Shown one piece after another: positions 10,318-22,479 of a stretch of DNA of 64,000 nucleotides; the stretch's first letter is position 1, and each line of letters begins with the position of its first letter. Both the position numbers and the translations under genes were made by a program. The notes beneath the pieces were generated by a model that was not told where the DNA came from, did no database searches, and worked only from the letters and a program-made list of their open reading frames with translations. The stretch is from Gnetum montanum (Eukaryota > Streptophyta > Gnetopsida > Gnetales > Gnetaceae): assembly GCA_015680685.1 (NCBI GenBank), contig MNCI01004154.1, forward strand, positions 341,967 to 405,966, read 5' to 3'.

Positions 10318-11144
10318 ACACCCTCGTCTTCCGCAGGGCATAGTTTCATCATAACCGCGACAGAATACTTTACGAAGTGGGTAGAAGCAGCTCCCCTTCG
10401 AAAGACAACTTCTAAACACGTGTGCAACTTTATCCTAGAAAATATTGTAACCTGTTTTGGAATTCCCATGACAATCATCACCAACAATGGGCCACAATTT
10501 AGTAGCACCGAAACAAAAACCTTTTGCGACAGTCTGGGGATTAAGCATTCGTTTTCTTCCCCTTACTATCCTTAAAGAAACGGGCAAGTAGAAGCAACGA
10601 ATAAGACAATCATAACAATTCTTAAGAAAATGCTAACCCAAAGCAAAAGGAAATGGCACGAGCAACTAAAATACGCACTATGGGCATATCGCACTACACA
10701 CCGGGCGTCAACAGGTAAAACTCTGTACAGTCTTGTTTATGGTTTGGAAGCTGTTTTACCTTTGGAATTACAGGTACCATCACTAAGGATCACACTCTCC
10801 GGACTCCTCGATGATGAGCAAAACAACGAGCTGAGGCTCATTGACCTTGACTCAGTCGAAGAAGAACGTGCACACGCGCTTGATCAGATCGACTAGTACC
10901 AAAAGCAACCATGACAGCGGCATCAGCATGACATTAACAAGCGCCCAATCCGCAAAGGTGACCCCGTACTCAAAGCTACTCAGGAACATCCAGACAAATT
11001 CTCACCCAACTGGGAAGGGCCTTACATGGTCATCAAGGCATTCGATAATGGCGCATTCAAGTTAGCTGACATTGAAGGGAACGAACTCGCTAATCTAAAA
11101 AACCATTTGTACCTAAAACCGTTCTATGTCTGAATAGAAGCTCA

Positions 11145-11485
11145 GTTACAGAGCAGTCTTGGAATCACGACTATAAACTAATACCACAGAGTAGTCCTGG
11201 AATCACGACTATAAACTAATACCATAGCTTGTCCTAGATTATGACTTAAAACTAATACCACAGTGTCCACAATGACAATAAACTACCATCTGTCCGGCAT
11301 GACAGTAAACTATCGCCGTCACAACCACCAGAGTCCGCTAAGACTATAAACTAGCTTGCCTCTTCATAGTCCGCTAAGACTAAAAAACTGGCAACGTACC
11401 ATCCGCCACGACGCTAAACAGGCAATGTCCAACGGGTTATGACATAAAACCAACCCATAATAGTCTGCCAAGACTATAAACTGGC
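11145..11485 (+). repeat. hairpin-plus-TAAACTA repeats, third cluster
   Basis: About ten units follow the integrase stop. Stems include AGTC...GACT around CTGGAATCAC (twice), GTC-CACAAT-GAC, GTC-CGGCAT-GAC, AGTC-CGCTAA-GACT, and AGTC-TGCCA-AGACT near 11462. Each is followed by NNTAAACTA or a variant. The loop length varies while the stem stays complementary. Confidence 0.75.
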
Positions 11486-12515
11486 AAGTTCACAGTCGGC
11501 ACCTCACTCCGTCACCATGCTCATTCATCGCTCGCTTCATCGCACCACTTGCTATCAGCTGCCATCTTTAGCACTGCTTTCATCTGCCTACAGTCCCTGC
11601 CACTCTTCAACATCTCTGTGTCATCGGCTGCCATGTAAGTCTAAGCTCGTCTATTCACTCACGGTTTTCTTGTCCCCTTGGCGTTGTGTTTGCAGGATGA
11701 CATCCAGAAGTGTCGTACAAGAGTGTACTTCATCACGAGCAGCAAGATAAGACACTGTTTGCAGCATACATGGCAAGGCTGAATCAAACCGTTCACCAAT
11801 ACGTCCTTGTTCACTGATGAGACTCCCCTATCCATTCACCAAAACACCTTATCCCAACATCCCCTTGACACACTCGGTACATTTGAAACACCGTATTGCT
11901 TTAAAACAGCCACAACATGCCGCATAGCTCCTGCACATGAGTACACAGGCAAAGCCAAGTTTACAATTTGCAAAAAGAAAAAAAAAGAAAAAAAGACCTC
12001 TGGCACTTCCCATACAAGCCCCAGGCAGGAAGGCAGTTGTCTCAAAACTAAGTACTCATGTCCAAAGCGCTCAAAGAACATTTAGTTGCATGGCTTTCGC
12101 TCCCCGCCAATAGGTTCACCTTGAACACTAAACATGGGCCCTGCTCTCCCAAAGAATGTAACACATCCTCTCGTGGCTTTGGCCTCGCCAACCGGTTCTC
12201 TTGACCACTAACCAAGAGCCTCATTCCGCCAAAGCACGCACACCGCATGCCTGTACTCCGAGTCTGCTACAACAATGGCTAAGGCACAAATCAGCATGCC
12301 ACATACCGAAACATCCCCTGTCCACACACTTCCTTGGGCAATCGCCAATCCCTATACTCCCATCAGCTACAAATCCCGCATTCCCGATCCCATGTTCTAC
12401 TGAACACGGTGCGATGACGTCTCATCCAAGTAGCAGCGGATAACGTTTCTATCGAGTTGCTTGTGGTGTTTTGCACTTCTTTGTTGACGCCTCTCGGGTC
12501 GATTCCTCTAAGCGT
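11486..12515 (+). other. 3' untranslated region of element A
   Basis: No coding frame is convincing here. A purine run of A and G lies at 11971-11994. It is not the priming tract, because the LTR starts 540 bases later. Nothing else stands out. Confidence 0.5.
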
Positions 12516-12531
12516 CACAAAGAGGGGCCAA
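12516..12531 (+). other. polypurine tract of element A
   Basis: CACAAAGAGGGGCCAA ends exactly at the LTR start TGAAACACC. Position and purine content fit the plus-strand primer made by RNase H. Confidence 0.75.
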
Positions 12532-12650
12532 TGAAACACCATAAAATTCGGAGCTTAGTACTTGTCCGACCCCAAACAAGACCCTGGAACTCAGAAACGA
12601 CGTCGGCTACATGATCGTAATACTTATTTTTTTTGCTGAGTATATGGGGC

Positions 12651-12999
12651 CAGCATATACACACAGTGTATACGCCCAGCATGTACGCCCGGCGTGTACA
12701 CCTGGCGTGTATGCCCAACCCGGCACTTCAGCGTATACGCCCAGCTCTCCGGCGTATACGCCCAGGCACTGCAAATGTGCACGCTCGACGACAGGATCTC
12801 CAATGACAACATGAAGACAACACTGAAGAGCAAGGATTGAAGCAAGTGGCACCTTTCGGCGTATGCGCCTAGCGTGTACGCCCAGCATCCATCAGCGTAT
12901 ACGCCCAACACTCGATCTCCACCCAGTTCACGCCCAGCATTCCGGCGTATACGTCGACCTGATGCAGCGTATACGTCAACCTGATGCAGTGTATATGCC
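12651..12999. repeat. array of GCGTATACGC palindromes in LTR U3
   Basis: About thirteen full or degenerate copies are present. Examples are AGCGTATACGCC at 12730, the perfect palindrome GGCGTATACGCC at 12751-12762, AGCGTATACGCC at 12894, and variants such as AGCGTGTACGCC and GGCGTATGCGCC. The array ends about 90 bases before the TATA box at 13091, where promoter elements are expected. Confidence 0.85.
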
Positions 13000-13090
13000 C
13001 AGCAGTTGTAAAATTTTGTATATTTGTAAAGTGTATGCACCCGGTCAACGCGCCACGTGTCTCCCATCCCGAGTCTAGCGTAACAACCTG

Positions 13091-13097
13091 TATAAAA
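13091..13097 (+). promoter_or_regulatory. LTR TATA box of element A
   Basis: TATAAAA within CCTGTATAAAACCCCC; transcription would start near 13120-13130, marking U3/R. Confidence 0.65.
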
Positions 13098-13676
13098 CCC
13101 CCATTTTTCGACTTCTGCAGGATGTTTTGCAAAATCTCGGAGCAGACCAGAGAACATTTACGTTGCGCAAAAGAGCAGAAAACCTTCTTACGCTGAGAAG
13201 TCCTGCACGCTGCAGATCCAGTCTCTTACGCTCCGCCCGCTCTGCAAACCGTCCGAGTCACCTGTGTGTACGCCGAGGCTTTTCGGCCGCCTTGTGTTCC
13301 CACAACTGCGTTAGACTGGTGCACTGTACTCTGACTCTGTAATTCCATCGTTTCATTCGCTGCAATTTCTTTTACAGTTTTATGTCAATTTGGCCCATGC
13401 CTCGCTCGCGCTTCGTTTGCATCTGTTTACGTTTACGCTGTTTTTTGCTTTGTTTACGCCTGCACGCCGTTTACGCATAACCCAGCGTATTAGCATCTGC
13501 GTACGCGCGGGGAAATCCTTGTCTAATCCACATGTGGACCACCCAAGGTACTCTGCCTCCGCTACATTCCAGCACGCCCTCAGGCATAGGCAGGGTCTTC
13601 TGTATGCATCTCGTGATCCCGCGGCCTCTATTTTTCCTTCCAGCCGGAGACCGACGATTTCAGGCTATACAGTTAT

Positions 13677-14668
13677 GCCTTAAGGTTTGAAATAGATATG
13701 TTTTGATTTGCATAAGTGATTCATTTAAAATATACCTGTACACATGTTGTTGAGGAACTTAACAAATGAATCAAGTGAAAGAAACCTAACCTATAAATTA
13801 GGAACATTATGTATATCATGGTTGTGTCTAAATTGAGAGAGAAGCTTCCCTCAGGAAGGAAGTGGCGGAGAGAGAGTTGACCCTAATGAAGGTAATGAAG
13901 GAAAATTTTAAAGCTAATTTGAGTCATCCAAGAGATGGAGTAGTAGGTGAGGGCCAAGGAACAATCCCAAAGGGAGCACAAGGAGTGCATGCATACACTA
14001 ATGAAGTAAAGACAAGGAGCAAGAAGTGCAACAATAGTAAGAAATGGAAGAGGCTATCTTATATAGCATCCTAGAGGAGAGCATCCATGAAGAGCTCAAG
14101 AAGAAACTGCAAAGGGAGAAGGATTCATTCAAGTATGTGAAAGAATTTCTAGAAGAGAAGAATATTAGAGAGCACTAGCATAAGACTCTCGCCTCCAACA
14201 CTAGACTATGGTTCAAAATAGGCAACCGCTCATACTCTGTGATGGGTATTAATAGAGATACTTCATGGAGCAACCTCAAAAAATACATTAAGTAGATGTC
14301 ACACACATTGCATCCTAACAAGATGCCACACCTGGCAAAGCATGTGCAAGATCAAAACATAGACAGGTACAAGAATTTTTAGTAGGATGTTGGGTTTCTA
14401 GCCTTTGAGGAGGAACAAACAATTGTTGACAAGGTGCATAGATACGAGATGCCCTCCTAGAATTGTAAAACCCTACCTTTCCTTGTATGACTTTTTGTTT
14501 CTATCATTTTTCTAAGCATACTATTGTCAAATTTCATGGTTTTGTGGATTCCAATTTTGATGGATATGTGTATCATATGTTGTAAGGGGTTTCTCTTTCC
14601 CTAACCCTTCATTTGTAACTTTTTCACTATAATATAAAGAGCCTAATATTTTCTCAAAAAAAAAATGG
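13677..14668 (+). other. decayed poly(A)-ended sequence, possibly a LINE 3' end or retrocopy
   Basis: A broken, acidic, helix-rich frame (EEAILYSILEESIHEELKKKL near 14045, later FKIGNRSYSVMGINRDTSW near 14214) has several stops. A non-coding tail follows, and ACTATAATATAAAGAGCC with a run of A at 14657-14665 looks like a poly(A) signal and tail. I do not recognise the protein. From 14669 to 15111 I see only AT-rich DNA. Confidence 0.35.
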
Positions 14669-15111
14669 TGAACATATAGAATGTTGTGTATGTTGTTGAT
14701 ACACTATTCTTATTAGTTTCATAAGTTATTAGAGTATAAGTACCCCCTCCATGGTTGTAGAGAGGTCATGTGATGAGCTTTCAAGGCATTAGAAGATAAT
14801 GCAATAATAAGTTATGAATGTTTTGCATTGCTAATGGCATGAATGAGAAGGCATTTTGCCTAATTTTATAGTCTAGAATTATAGCTTATTGTGTTTTTTC
14901 TTTGAAACGTCTTTCTTTGGATCTTATGACATGATTTAAAAGAAGGGATGTTGTAGTAAAATGAAGCACAACTACATATTATTGTTAAAATAAAAATTGA
15001 TATTCTACCAAGAAAAGAAGCAAGGAATAGAAACATATATTGTGTTTGAATATTTGATGATTGTTAAATTTTTTATATGTTAGATTAGAAGGAATTGAAC
15101 CTAATATCTTA

Positions 15112-18100
15112 TATTTGTTTTTTTCTTTTTCTGGAAAAACTTCAAGCATAAATTAAAATAAAAATCTATATAGCATATCTACATCTCCAAAAAAATTTGG
15201 AAGAGAGCCTCTCCCCTCATCCCAAAAATGGGGGTTATAGCACCCCAACGCCCCCCCACCCAAGGGGTTCCTCCAACCCATCTCAAAGATGCAATGACTT
15301 CTCCACTTTCACCATTCCAACAATTTCCTAGTCTGATCTCCCACTTAAAGAAGCCTCCTCTAAATTAGTTGAATTAGCCAAAATGTCAACCACTAATGGT
15401 GGGAAACATTGCCTTTATTGTCACCTATACATGGCCTACACCATCGAAGCCCTCGATGGCATTGGGGCCTCCCTTGATAGCAACCCTACCCTATTCACCT
15501 ACCAAAGCATGAGAATAAGCCCCTGATGGGTTCCCCACCTTCTCTAACATAATAGCCCTAGAAAGTAACAAGGCAGATTCATAGAAACCCACCCCTAGGG
15601 ACAATGCAGGAAGCTAAAATGTACCCCTAGAAGCTTCCATGCATTTCCCAAGTGGACAAGAAATTGGTGCACAAGCACTATGGCATCCTATCACATAGGT
15701 TCCATAGCTAACTTTGGGACCTACCCACTATCCATCTTGGGCACCATTCCCAAGAGAAGATCCCACAGATCTTGCATCCCTCTCCCCCATAACACCACCA
15801 CTTCCTCTTTCAACTACACCCCTAGGTACCTAGCAATGGTAACCTCGGTGAGCTTAATTCTCACCCCTTGAAACAAGGTGATGTCCCCAAGCCAATTTTT
15901 ATAGAATGGCCCATCCTCCAAGTCAAGGTTCCCCTGGAGCTACTCCAACAGCAAGGCCTAACCCACCCTATCCACCAAATGCCAAATAACAAGATTGTTT
16001 AGATATTCTTCACAAGATGGCTTGTAAGTCAAGGTCATACCCATTGCAATGTGTGTTTTCCTCCATGCCTAAAAACGTTCAACTACCAACTACACCAATA
16101 ATAGCAAAGTAATGTCCAAAAACAATTGGTAATTCCTAGTCCTCCAGAACTACCAAAGTATTATCATCGTAGGCAAGTCTCTATCTAGCATAATCAATAG
16201 TAGAATTTGTGGAGCCTACCATACTTGCACCACATAAGTACATTGCCATGTAAAATGTTTTGCTATCTCCTCCCCCATCATGTAGAGGGCACACTTGGTG
16301 TTCACATATAACACCCTCTGCTGCAACATGTGCCACATAGGGAGAGCACCATGTCCAATCAACCTCTATTAAAATTTTTATTTTTTTGGGGGGATTTCCC
16401 TACCATAATTACCACCATCTCCTGATATTGGGGTACTAATGTTTAATTAACTATGTTGGCTACACATTTAAGAGCCTCAACGACAAGATCTTCTACACAT
16501 GTGACACTAAAGAGCAATAAACATTTGAATCATTGTGTGATGTCTTCCATTGTTGGTACTTATGATGAATAATTTGAATCCACTATGTTGGGTAAAGATC
16601 TTAATCACACCTTAGAAACCCCTAAAGCCCCATGGGTAGGACATCAACAAAATGTAGCAATGGTATTGCCATGGAATCCCATGCCACTAGATGCATCTAA
16701 CCATCCCCTTTAACCCCTAACCATGTGAAATTTTGAATAATGAAAATAACCTTAGTTAGAGGAAAGGTGGTAGATGCTATGAATCTAGTCATAGCTTGAA
16801 GAATCAACAAATCCATAACTAGCTACCCTATATGAGAAAGAAATCAAGTAGTCCAATGACTAACTCTTGCTAGCATTCTTCTTATAAGGCTTTCCCATAC
16901 ATGTCTTCTATGCCAATCATAAAATGGTAAACCAAGGTAGGTATCTTTCCTGGATCCCGGTAAAACCCCTATCAATTGGATAATTCTCCCCTGCATTATT
17001 TGCTCAACATTTTAAGATGCATCATGGATTTACCTCTATTGACCTCTAGCACAATCTTGTCAACCATGTAGAGAAGAGCCTAGTTAATAGCAAGAACATG
17101 AGAAACTATGATCCTAGTGAACAATAACATATCATAAGCATAATGCTCCACCATGTAATGCACACCCCCAACCTCTAGTTCTCTAACCCCTTTTGACCTA
17201 CAATATGTACTCATGGCATCCATAAAAACAATTAATAGATAAGATGATAGGGAATCCCCCTGTCTTAGCCCCCTACTAAGGGAGGTGAAGATCCAAAGTC
17301 CCACAAATCCAAGGAGAAGACACATGATTGTTGCATATGTAGGCACAACTTCATAAAATGCAAATGAAAACCCTTACATAACATGATTTTTTGAAGTGCA
17401 CTCAAAGAGGCATTCTCATATACCTTGGTGATTCCAATTATAAACACATACTCGAAAACTATGTTAACCAAAGCAAGTTCATCACCTTAAGCTCATCACT
17501 TGATCCATGAGCACACTCAAGGTAATCCATACCTAATCAATTTTGATCATGAGCCTATCATGGTCTTTTCTTTGATTACACCATGTGAACTAATATCCCC
17601 TAATCTCCACATCCACCAACCCATGGGCTATCAAAAAATCCTTAAACTATTGATCCCCTGGAGGGTCTTACATGTTCCCATCATATTTTTCCCATGCATG
17701 GAGACATTTTTGAAATCCCCAACCAAAATCTACTACCATCAATATATAACTAAAGGCTCACTTCATTCTAACTTCCATATATGTTTCTCCCATTTCTTAG
17801 GCCCATAGAAGTTTGTAATCCATAAACCTTTTTTGATGAAGCTAAATGCTAATACTCCACATATACTTATCTACCATCCCAAAAGGCCAAACCTCTAGCC
17901 CTCCCCTGACATGGCACACAATGGGAGTACCAACCAAGCCAACATAACACTTGAAACTATTGTTGCTAAACTTTGGTCTCTTGCAAACACACAACTTCAT
18001 AGTGCTTCTTAGCCACCATGTCTTACAGGGTACATCATTTAAAGAAGGTACCCTATCCCCTATAGTTCCATGAGAGGATCCTCATGGTTTACTAAAGTAT

Positions 18101-19710
18101 TAATGCTTATACACATTTTGGATGGTCCACTACACCCCCAAATCAACATCTCATTATGCTTGCTTAGCATGGGCCTCACATCCCATTGGTCAACCAACCT
18201 TTTTTGACTTAAGGCAAATGGAAGATCCCCCTTTTCCCTGACAAGAAACCCCGCACAAGATACCCTCCATAGATGGCAAAGATATCCCCTTAAAAAGTGA
18301 CACCCAACTCTCCAAGGATGAAAAAGATCCTCCACACCCCTCAACACTTCGAAAGGTCACATTCAGTCCTCCCCCAAGTGACCTCAAGGAAGCAAGGCCC
18401 AAGAGGGCACTTTCTGTCACTGATACTTTATCACCAAAGGCTTCCATTTTAGGCCCCAAAACACCATGAGTGGGGGCTAGAGGCCCTAGTTTTTACACAA
18501 CCTCTACTAGGCTAACCCCTCCTTCAGCATTCACTTTCCTAATGAGGGCCCCCTTTCCCCATCCACCACCACCACAAAACCCCTGAAACTATAGGCAAAA
18601 TGTGTTCCATCCCAAGCTCTACCACCTCTGATGATTTTTGGCCCACCTTAGGCATGGGTAGGGTTAACCCTTCATGGGATTCTTCCCCCTCCCCTCATCC
18701 CCATGCTAGGAGACCATCATCCAAACCTCCTTTATCTACTTCAAGCCTTAAGCCTAGCATCCCACTTGATAGGATGCAACATCATGTCCTTCTTTACCAC
18801 AGACACAACAAGAGCTCGGTGAAAATGGCTATCCCACTAGTCCACCAACCACAACATTTTCATATTCCACTTGGAATTACTCTTCTCCAAAGAGAATATC
18901 AAGGATAACCTCCTAAATCAAATCCTTGGATGCTAGAGAATGCCACACATAGAACCTTGCATACCTCATTTGATCCATCAACGTGGTCAGCTTATCAAAG
19001 GAAATGAACTCTCTAAAGCTCCTAACCAAAACTCAAAGAAACTCTAGCATCCACATTTCCCAAGGAATCTTGGAAATGCAAACCCAAATTGCTTCTCATG
19101 AAAACAACTTTAGTTTCTATGGGCTCCTAATCTCTATTTTTTCAAAGCCAAATCTTTTACTTTGAAGAACCATGGGCCCCCAACCAAGACACAATCCCTA
19201 TCATTGACCATTGAGAAAATGAACAATAGAAGTTGTCTAAGAAGACTACGCAACCCCATTAAGCAAAAGTTCCTCTAGGCCATCAACCACCTTAAGCTTA
19301 AGGGATGCACCTACAGAGATAAACTTCCCAATCAAGCTATGCTCCAATGTCTGAAGCCCCATCCTTGAAACCATCTTAATCTATAGACTTAAATGGCCAA
19401 TCCCCCACACCTTGACCCCAACTCCTCTAGTCTCTTATCCCACATGCAACTAAGCACAACCCTTTGAACCCATGTATGGACCTCCTAGCATGTCCCCTAC
19501 CACTCCCCGCCCCCGGAGAAGGCTTCCCCAAAAACATCCTTCTTATCGACAACCTCTCCACCACCTAACTTACAAGCCCACCTACTCATCCCCTCCACAA
19601 TCTCACTTTGCACACTAACTTTTCCTTGACCACCTATCCCACCTACTCTTCACCTCTATGGTCTCACTTCATGCACTAACTCCACCTTGACCACCCAACC
19701 CACTACCCAC
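15112..19710 (-). mobile_element. decayed LINE (non-LTR retrotransposon)
   Basis: On the minus strand the order is a proline-rich ORF1-like region (about 19700-18200), an endonuclease-like part with GPKKWEKHIWKLE and VGDFKNV (about 17790-17700), RT (17471-17080), and a degraded C-terminal part with Trp/Cys-rich blocks to about 15180. The element ends left at a T-rich run near 15112-15133, which is a poly(A) tail on the minus strand. Stops and frameshifts are dense. The borders are approximate. Confidence 0.65.
17080..17471 (-). pseudogene. LINE reverse transcriptase fragment
   Basis: SRGLRQGDSLSSYLLIVFMDA is the standard plant LINE RT block (RGLRQGDPLSPYLF). The catalytic box reads HYAYDMLLFT where FADD is expected, so one aspartate is lost. 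VNIVFEYVFIIGITKVYENA upstream belongs to the preceding palm segment. Two overlapping frames show a frameshift between 17265 and 17346. Confidence 0.75.
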
Positions 19711-19723
19711 CACCCACTCCCTC

Positions 19724-22049
19724 ATGGCACTCTCACTCCTTGCACCTCTACTTCTTTTGAATCTAATCTTAGTGGAATCATATCTAATATTTGTTAAATG
19801 TGTTGGAAGAATTGGAATATTTCATTCTACGATAGATCTTCAGCTTGGCTCATGTATATATTGTATGGGAAATTTCACTCTTTCATATCACTATTATAGT
19901 AAAGAACGTAACATGACCACTATAGTTTTATTTATCTATTTTATGATTTCAATGTTTTCATGTAGTTGTACTCTCTATATGACTAATATAATTTACTTTA
20001 ATGTTGAAATGGTTGTTGTAAATGTTGGTCTAATTCTTGTTAAAAAAATTCATCCTTGTAGTTTTCAGCCAAAAATTTGGAAGCTTTGGATGTTAGCTCT
20101 TGCTCTCTAAGAATGAGTGTTACAACCTTGCATTCCAATTCTACTTTAAGAGAAACTAGTTGGCCTTGTAATTCTTTCCATTACACTAGATTCTTTAATG
20201 CAGAGAATTGTTTACTATGTTCTCTACATTTATCTATCATTATAATAATTTGAACAATGTGATTTACAAATATTAAATAATTCTTATAAATAGTGTGATT
20301 CCCCTATCAAATGAATTTTAGATATATGCAACTTATAGAAAAGATCATCAAAAATATTTACTCAACTAATACCCTGAAAAAGGTTTAGAAAAAAAATAAA
20401 ATTGGTTAACTATACCTTGCATGGATTTGTCTAGCATGTTTCACATGAAGCTCTAATAGGTCTTACTCAGTCAAAATTTTAACAAGTCCATCTACCTGTA
20501 TCAAAAGATTATATTATTTATCTTGAATCTAGATCCTCAAAAACGTATGATAAAATTTTTATTTACAAAATGTATAATCTATGATCATGCATAAATGCTC
20601 CATTATTGACAATTTGGTTTACAAAATCATGTATTCATATGTGTAGCTAAAATTATAGATAGGTATCCTTCATAAATTAAAAATGTGGATCAGAATTATA
20701 ATCCAAAAAATTTTGGATATTCATCTAGAAAAAAATGTATTGAGTCATATCAAAATTGTGATCTCAAGTGTGTTACAATCCATAGAATAATACACATTTT
20801 AAAATCACAAGTTTGGAATCAAATGTGGACAATTCCATAGCTCTATACTATGTTGTTATGACATATTTCCATCTATATATTTCTACAATTCATTTCATCT
20901 TACAAAACTAGCCAAATTGAGTAAACTAGGAACATCAATGGTGGTAGTGGCACTTTGAACAATGCATCAATGATTTTGATGCCATTTTCAACTACACTGG
21001 TGGTAATCCTACATTGATGACTATTGTAATTTGACACCAGTGATAGTTTGTATATAGTTACTTAGTAAATTAGACATTCATAAGCATTGAAATATAATTA
21101 TGACTATGACTACCAACAACATTGAAACATTTGGTTAAAAACCCAAAAAAAATATTTAACATTACTACTACTAGCCTAACATAGTTGTGGATGCAATTTG
21201 TGTATAGCCTCATAATGCTTATGCCCCTTCATGGATGTCATATTCCAAATAAAGCTATCCAATTGTAGAAACAAGTAGAATGAAAAAAAAAAGCTTTACT
21301 TCCTTAGCTTGTGTAAATTATTGTATTTTCTAAATGTTTTTATTAATAGAAGTATTTGTTTATTGCAAAAATATTTAACATCTTTATGTGAAATCATTTT
21401 TTACTTGTATGATTCCACATGATTCCAATTGAAATTCAAAGTAATCCATGATCTAATCTATAGTTTTAATCTATGGTTTCATTTAAATTTCATTAAAAAA
21501 TAGAGCACAAATATGGAAAATCATTGTAAAATTAAAATGTATAAACATTAGAACTCATTGATAATTAATACATTAAGGGAAAAATTATAACATGGCTTAT
21601 TTTTATAAGGGCCAACTTATGATAGCCAACTTTAGTTCTTAAAAACATATATATCAAGTAAGTTGTGCTCTAATTAAGAAAATTCCTAATGTTTTATTCT
21701 CACAAGTCATGTAGTACCCCAAATTTGTACATGTGACCTTAGTACTTTATTAAATACTTAAACTTTAATTTGTTTTCTTTTGTAAAAATTAATAATACCT
21801 TGTGGACCGATAATTTCTTTGGTCTGAATCAAACATAAATTTTTACATTAGTAGCTATAGTATGGTTGTGTTTTTTTTATTAGCTCAACATATGTAAAAT
21901 GGTAGATGTATAAAAAGTTTATTCTTAAAGACTTTTGCTAGCTAAAATATAGGAATTATGCAAAATAAGATCAAATGAGTTTTTACATTGACAATGTGCT
22001 TCATATTAATGGCTAAGGAACAAAAAAGTCATTTAATTAGGTCCATGTG
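19724..22049. other. AT-rich DNA without a recognisable gene
   Basis: An open frame at 19724-20110 (+) is hydrophobic and low in complexity and resembles nothing I know; I treat it as chance. Poly(A) and poly(T) runs are common. A stretch starting TGTAGTACCCC at 21710, with CCTATAAATAGATGG at about 22280, could be an old solo LTR, but no target duplication was found. Confidence 0.4.
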
Positions 22050-22235
22050 ACTCTTTTAAGTGTTGTCATTCTCATTCCCATGTGATCCTCTTAAGGTTTG
22101 TCACCTTCACCTAACCACTTCCATGTGACTTTCTTGAGTCTCGCATAACCACTCCCATATGACTTTCTTGAGTGTCACCTAACCACTCCCATGTGACTTT
22201 CTTAAGTATCACCTAACCACTCCCTTATGAGAAAG
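22050..22235 (+). repeat. degenerate tandem repeat, unit about 33-36 bases
   Basis: Successive copies carry CCACTCCCATGTGACTTTCTT then GAGTGTCACCTAA with substitutions (CCCATATGACT, CTTAAGTATCAC, CATTCCCATGTGATCC). About five copies are visible. Confidence 0.7.
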
Positions 22236-22479
22236 ATGCCTAGTAGGTAGACGTTTGTATCCAACCCTTAGGATGTCCTCCATCCTATAAATAGATGGGC
22301 ATGTTTTCTCTCATTTACACAAGAAAATCTGATGTGCACTAGGTGTGAACACCATGATGGATTAACATGGTTGCAAACTTGAAATATTCATTAATAAATT
22401 TTCTACCCTATCATGTTTTCACATTGAGAGAAATGTAGGCTTGAATAAATGACCATTTAAAAATATTTGGAACATAAAC

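Larger units (their letters stand above)
7798..11133 (+). pseudogene. pol: pol of element A: RT, RNase H, second (archaeal-type) RNase H, integrase
   Basis: A single frame runs from TTGGCAGGGATG to the stop at 11131. RT blocks are GFIRAVDYAEWVSNMVIVPKKNG, LCINFRDLN, FPLSSID, FMDGFSGYNQI and the catalytic YVDDIVVKS near 8677-8703. A gypsy RNase H follows (YYLSHALVAHEKKYSDMER). The second RNase H (about 9550-9930) keeps all four acidic residues: FDGAS, NIAEYEG, RGDSQLVV and NTIADALA. The integrase core after the N gap has TEYFTKWVEA, ITNNGPQF (usual DNG is NNG) and NGQVEATNK. It ends NHLYLKPFYV. Stops fall at about 8446, 9034, 9166, 9382, 10573, 10894 and 10909; most are CAA, CAG or CGA changed at C. 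The product would make cDNA and insert it. Confidence 0.9.
1..13671 (+). mobile_element. Tat-type Ty3/gypsy LTR retrotransposon 'A' (5' part outside window)
   Basis: The order is gag-protease, a 5.4 kb interval with an antisense gene, RT-RNase H-second RNase H-integrase, 3' UTR, polypurine tract and 3' LTR. Two RNase H domains in a gypsy-order pol identify the Tat lineage (established knowledge). The 3' LTR runs from TGAAACACC at 12532 to ...CTATACA at 13671. Its ends match those of the gag-only element at 33513-39442, which fixes the boundary. The five bases after the LTR are GTTAT; the partner duplication lies left of the window, so it cannot be tested. Both gag and pol contain in-frame stops, so this copy is dead. 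Confidence 0.9.
12532..13671 (+). repeat. 3' LTR of element A
   Basis: This 1,140-base LTR starts TGAAACACCATAAAATT and ends CCGACGATTTCAGGCTATACA. The start matches TGAAACACCACAAAAATT at 33513 and the end matches CCGACGATTTAGGTCAGCACA at 35181-35201. The last 250 bases also align (CCATCCAAGG/CCACCCAAGG, CTTGCCCTCAAG/ACGCCCTCAGG). U3 carries the palindrome array and a TATA box. Confidence 0.85.

Noticed and set aside
10022-10508. Open frames spanning the N run
   Set aside because: Their length comes from undetermined bases. Only the plus frame that continues pol is real.
11971-11997. A/G run as polypurine tract of element A
   Set aside because: LTR-start homology to the gag-only element places the LTR at 12532, directly after AGAGGGGCCAA.
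12607-13157. Open frames with Tyr/Cys/Arg repeats across the LTR
   Set aside because: Same cause as the internal array: repeat-driven frames in LTR promoter DNA.
19724-20110. 128-residue hydrophobic open frame
   Set aside because: AT-rich context, no recognisable domain, no neighbours supporting a gene.
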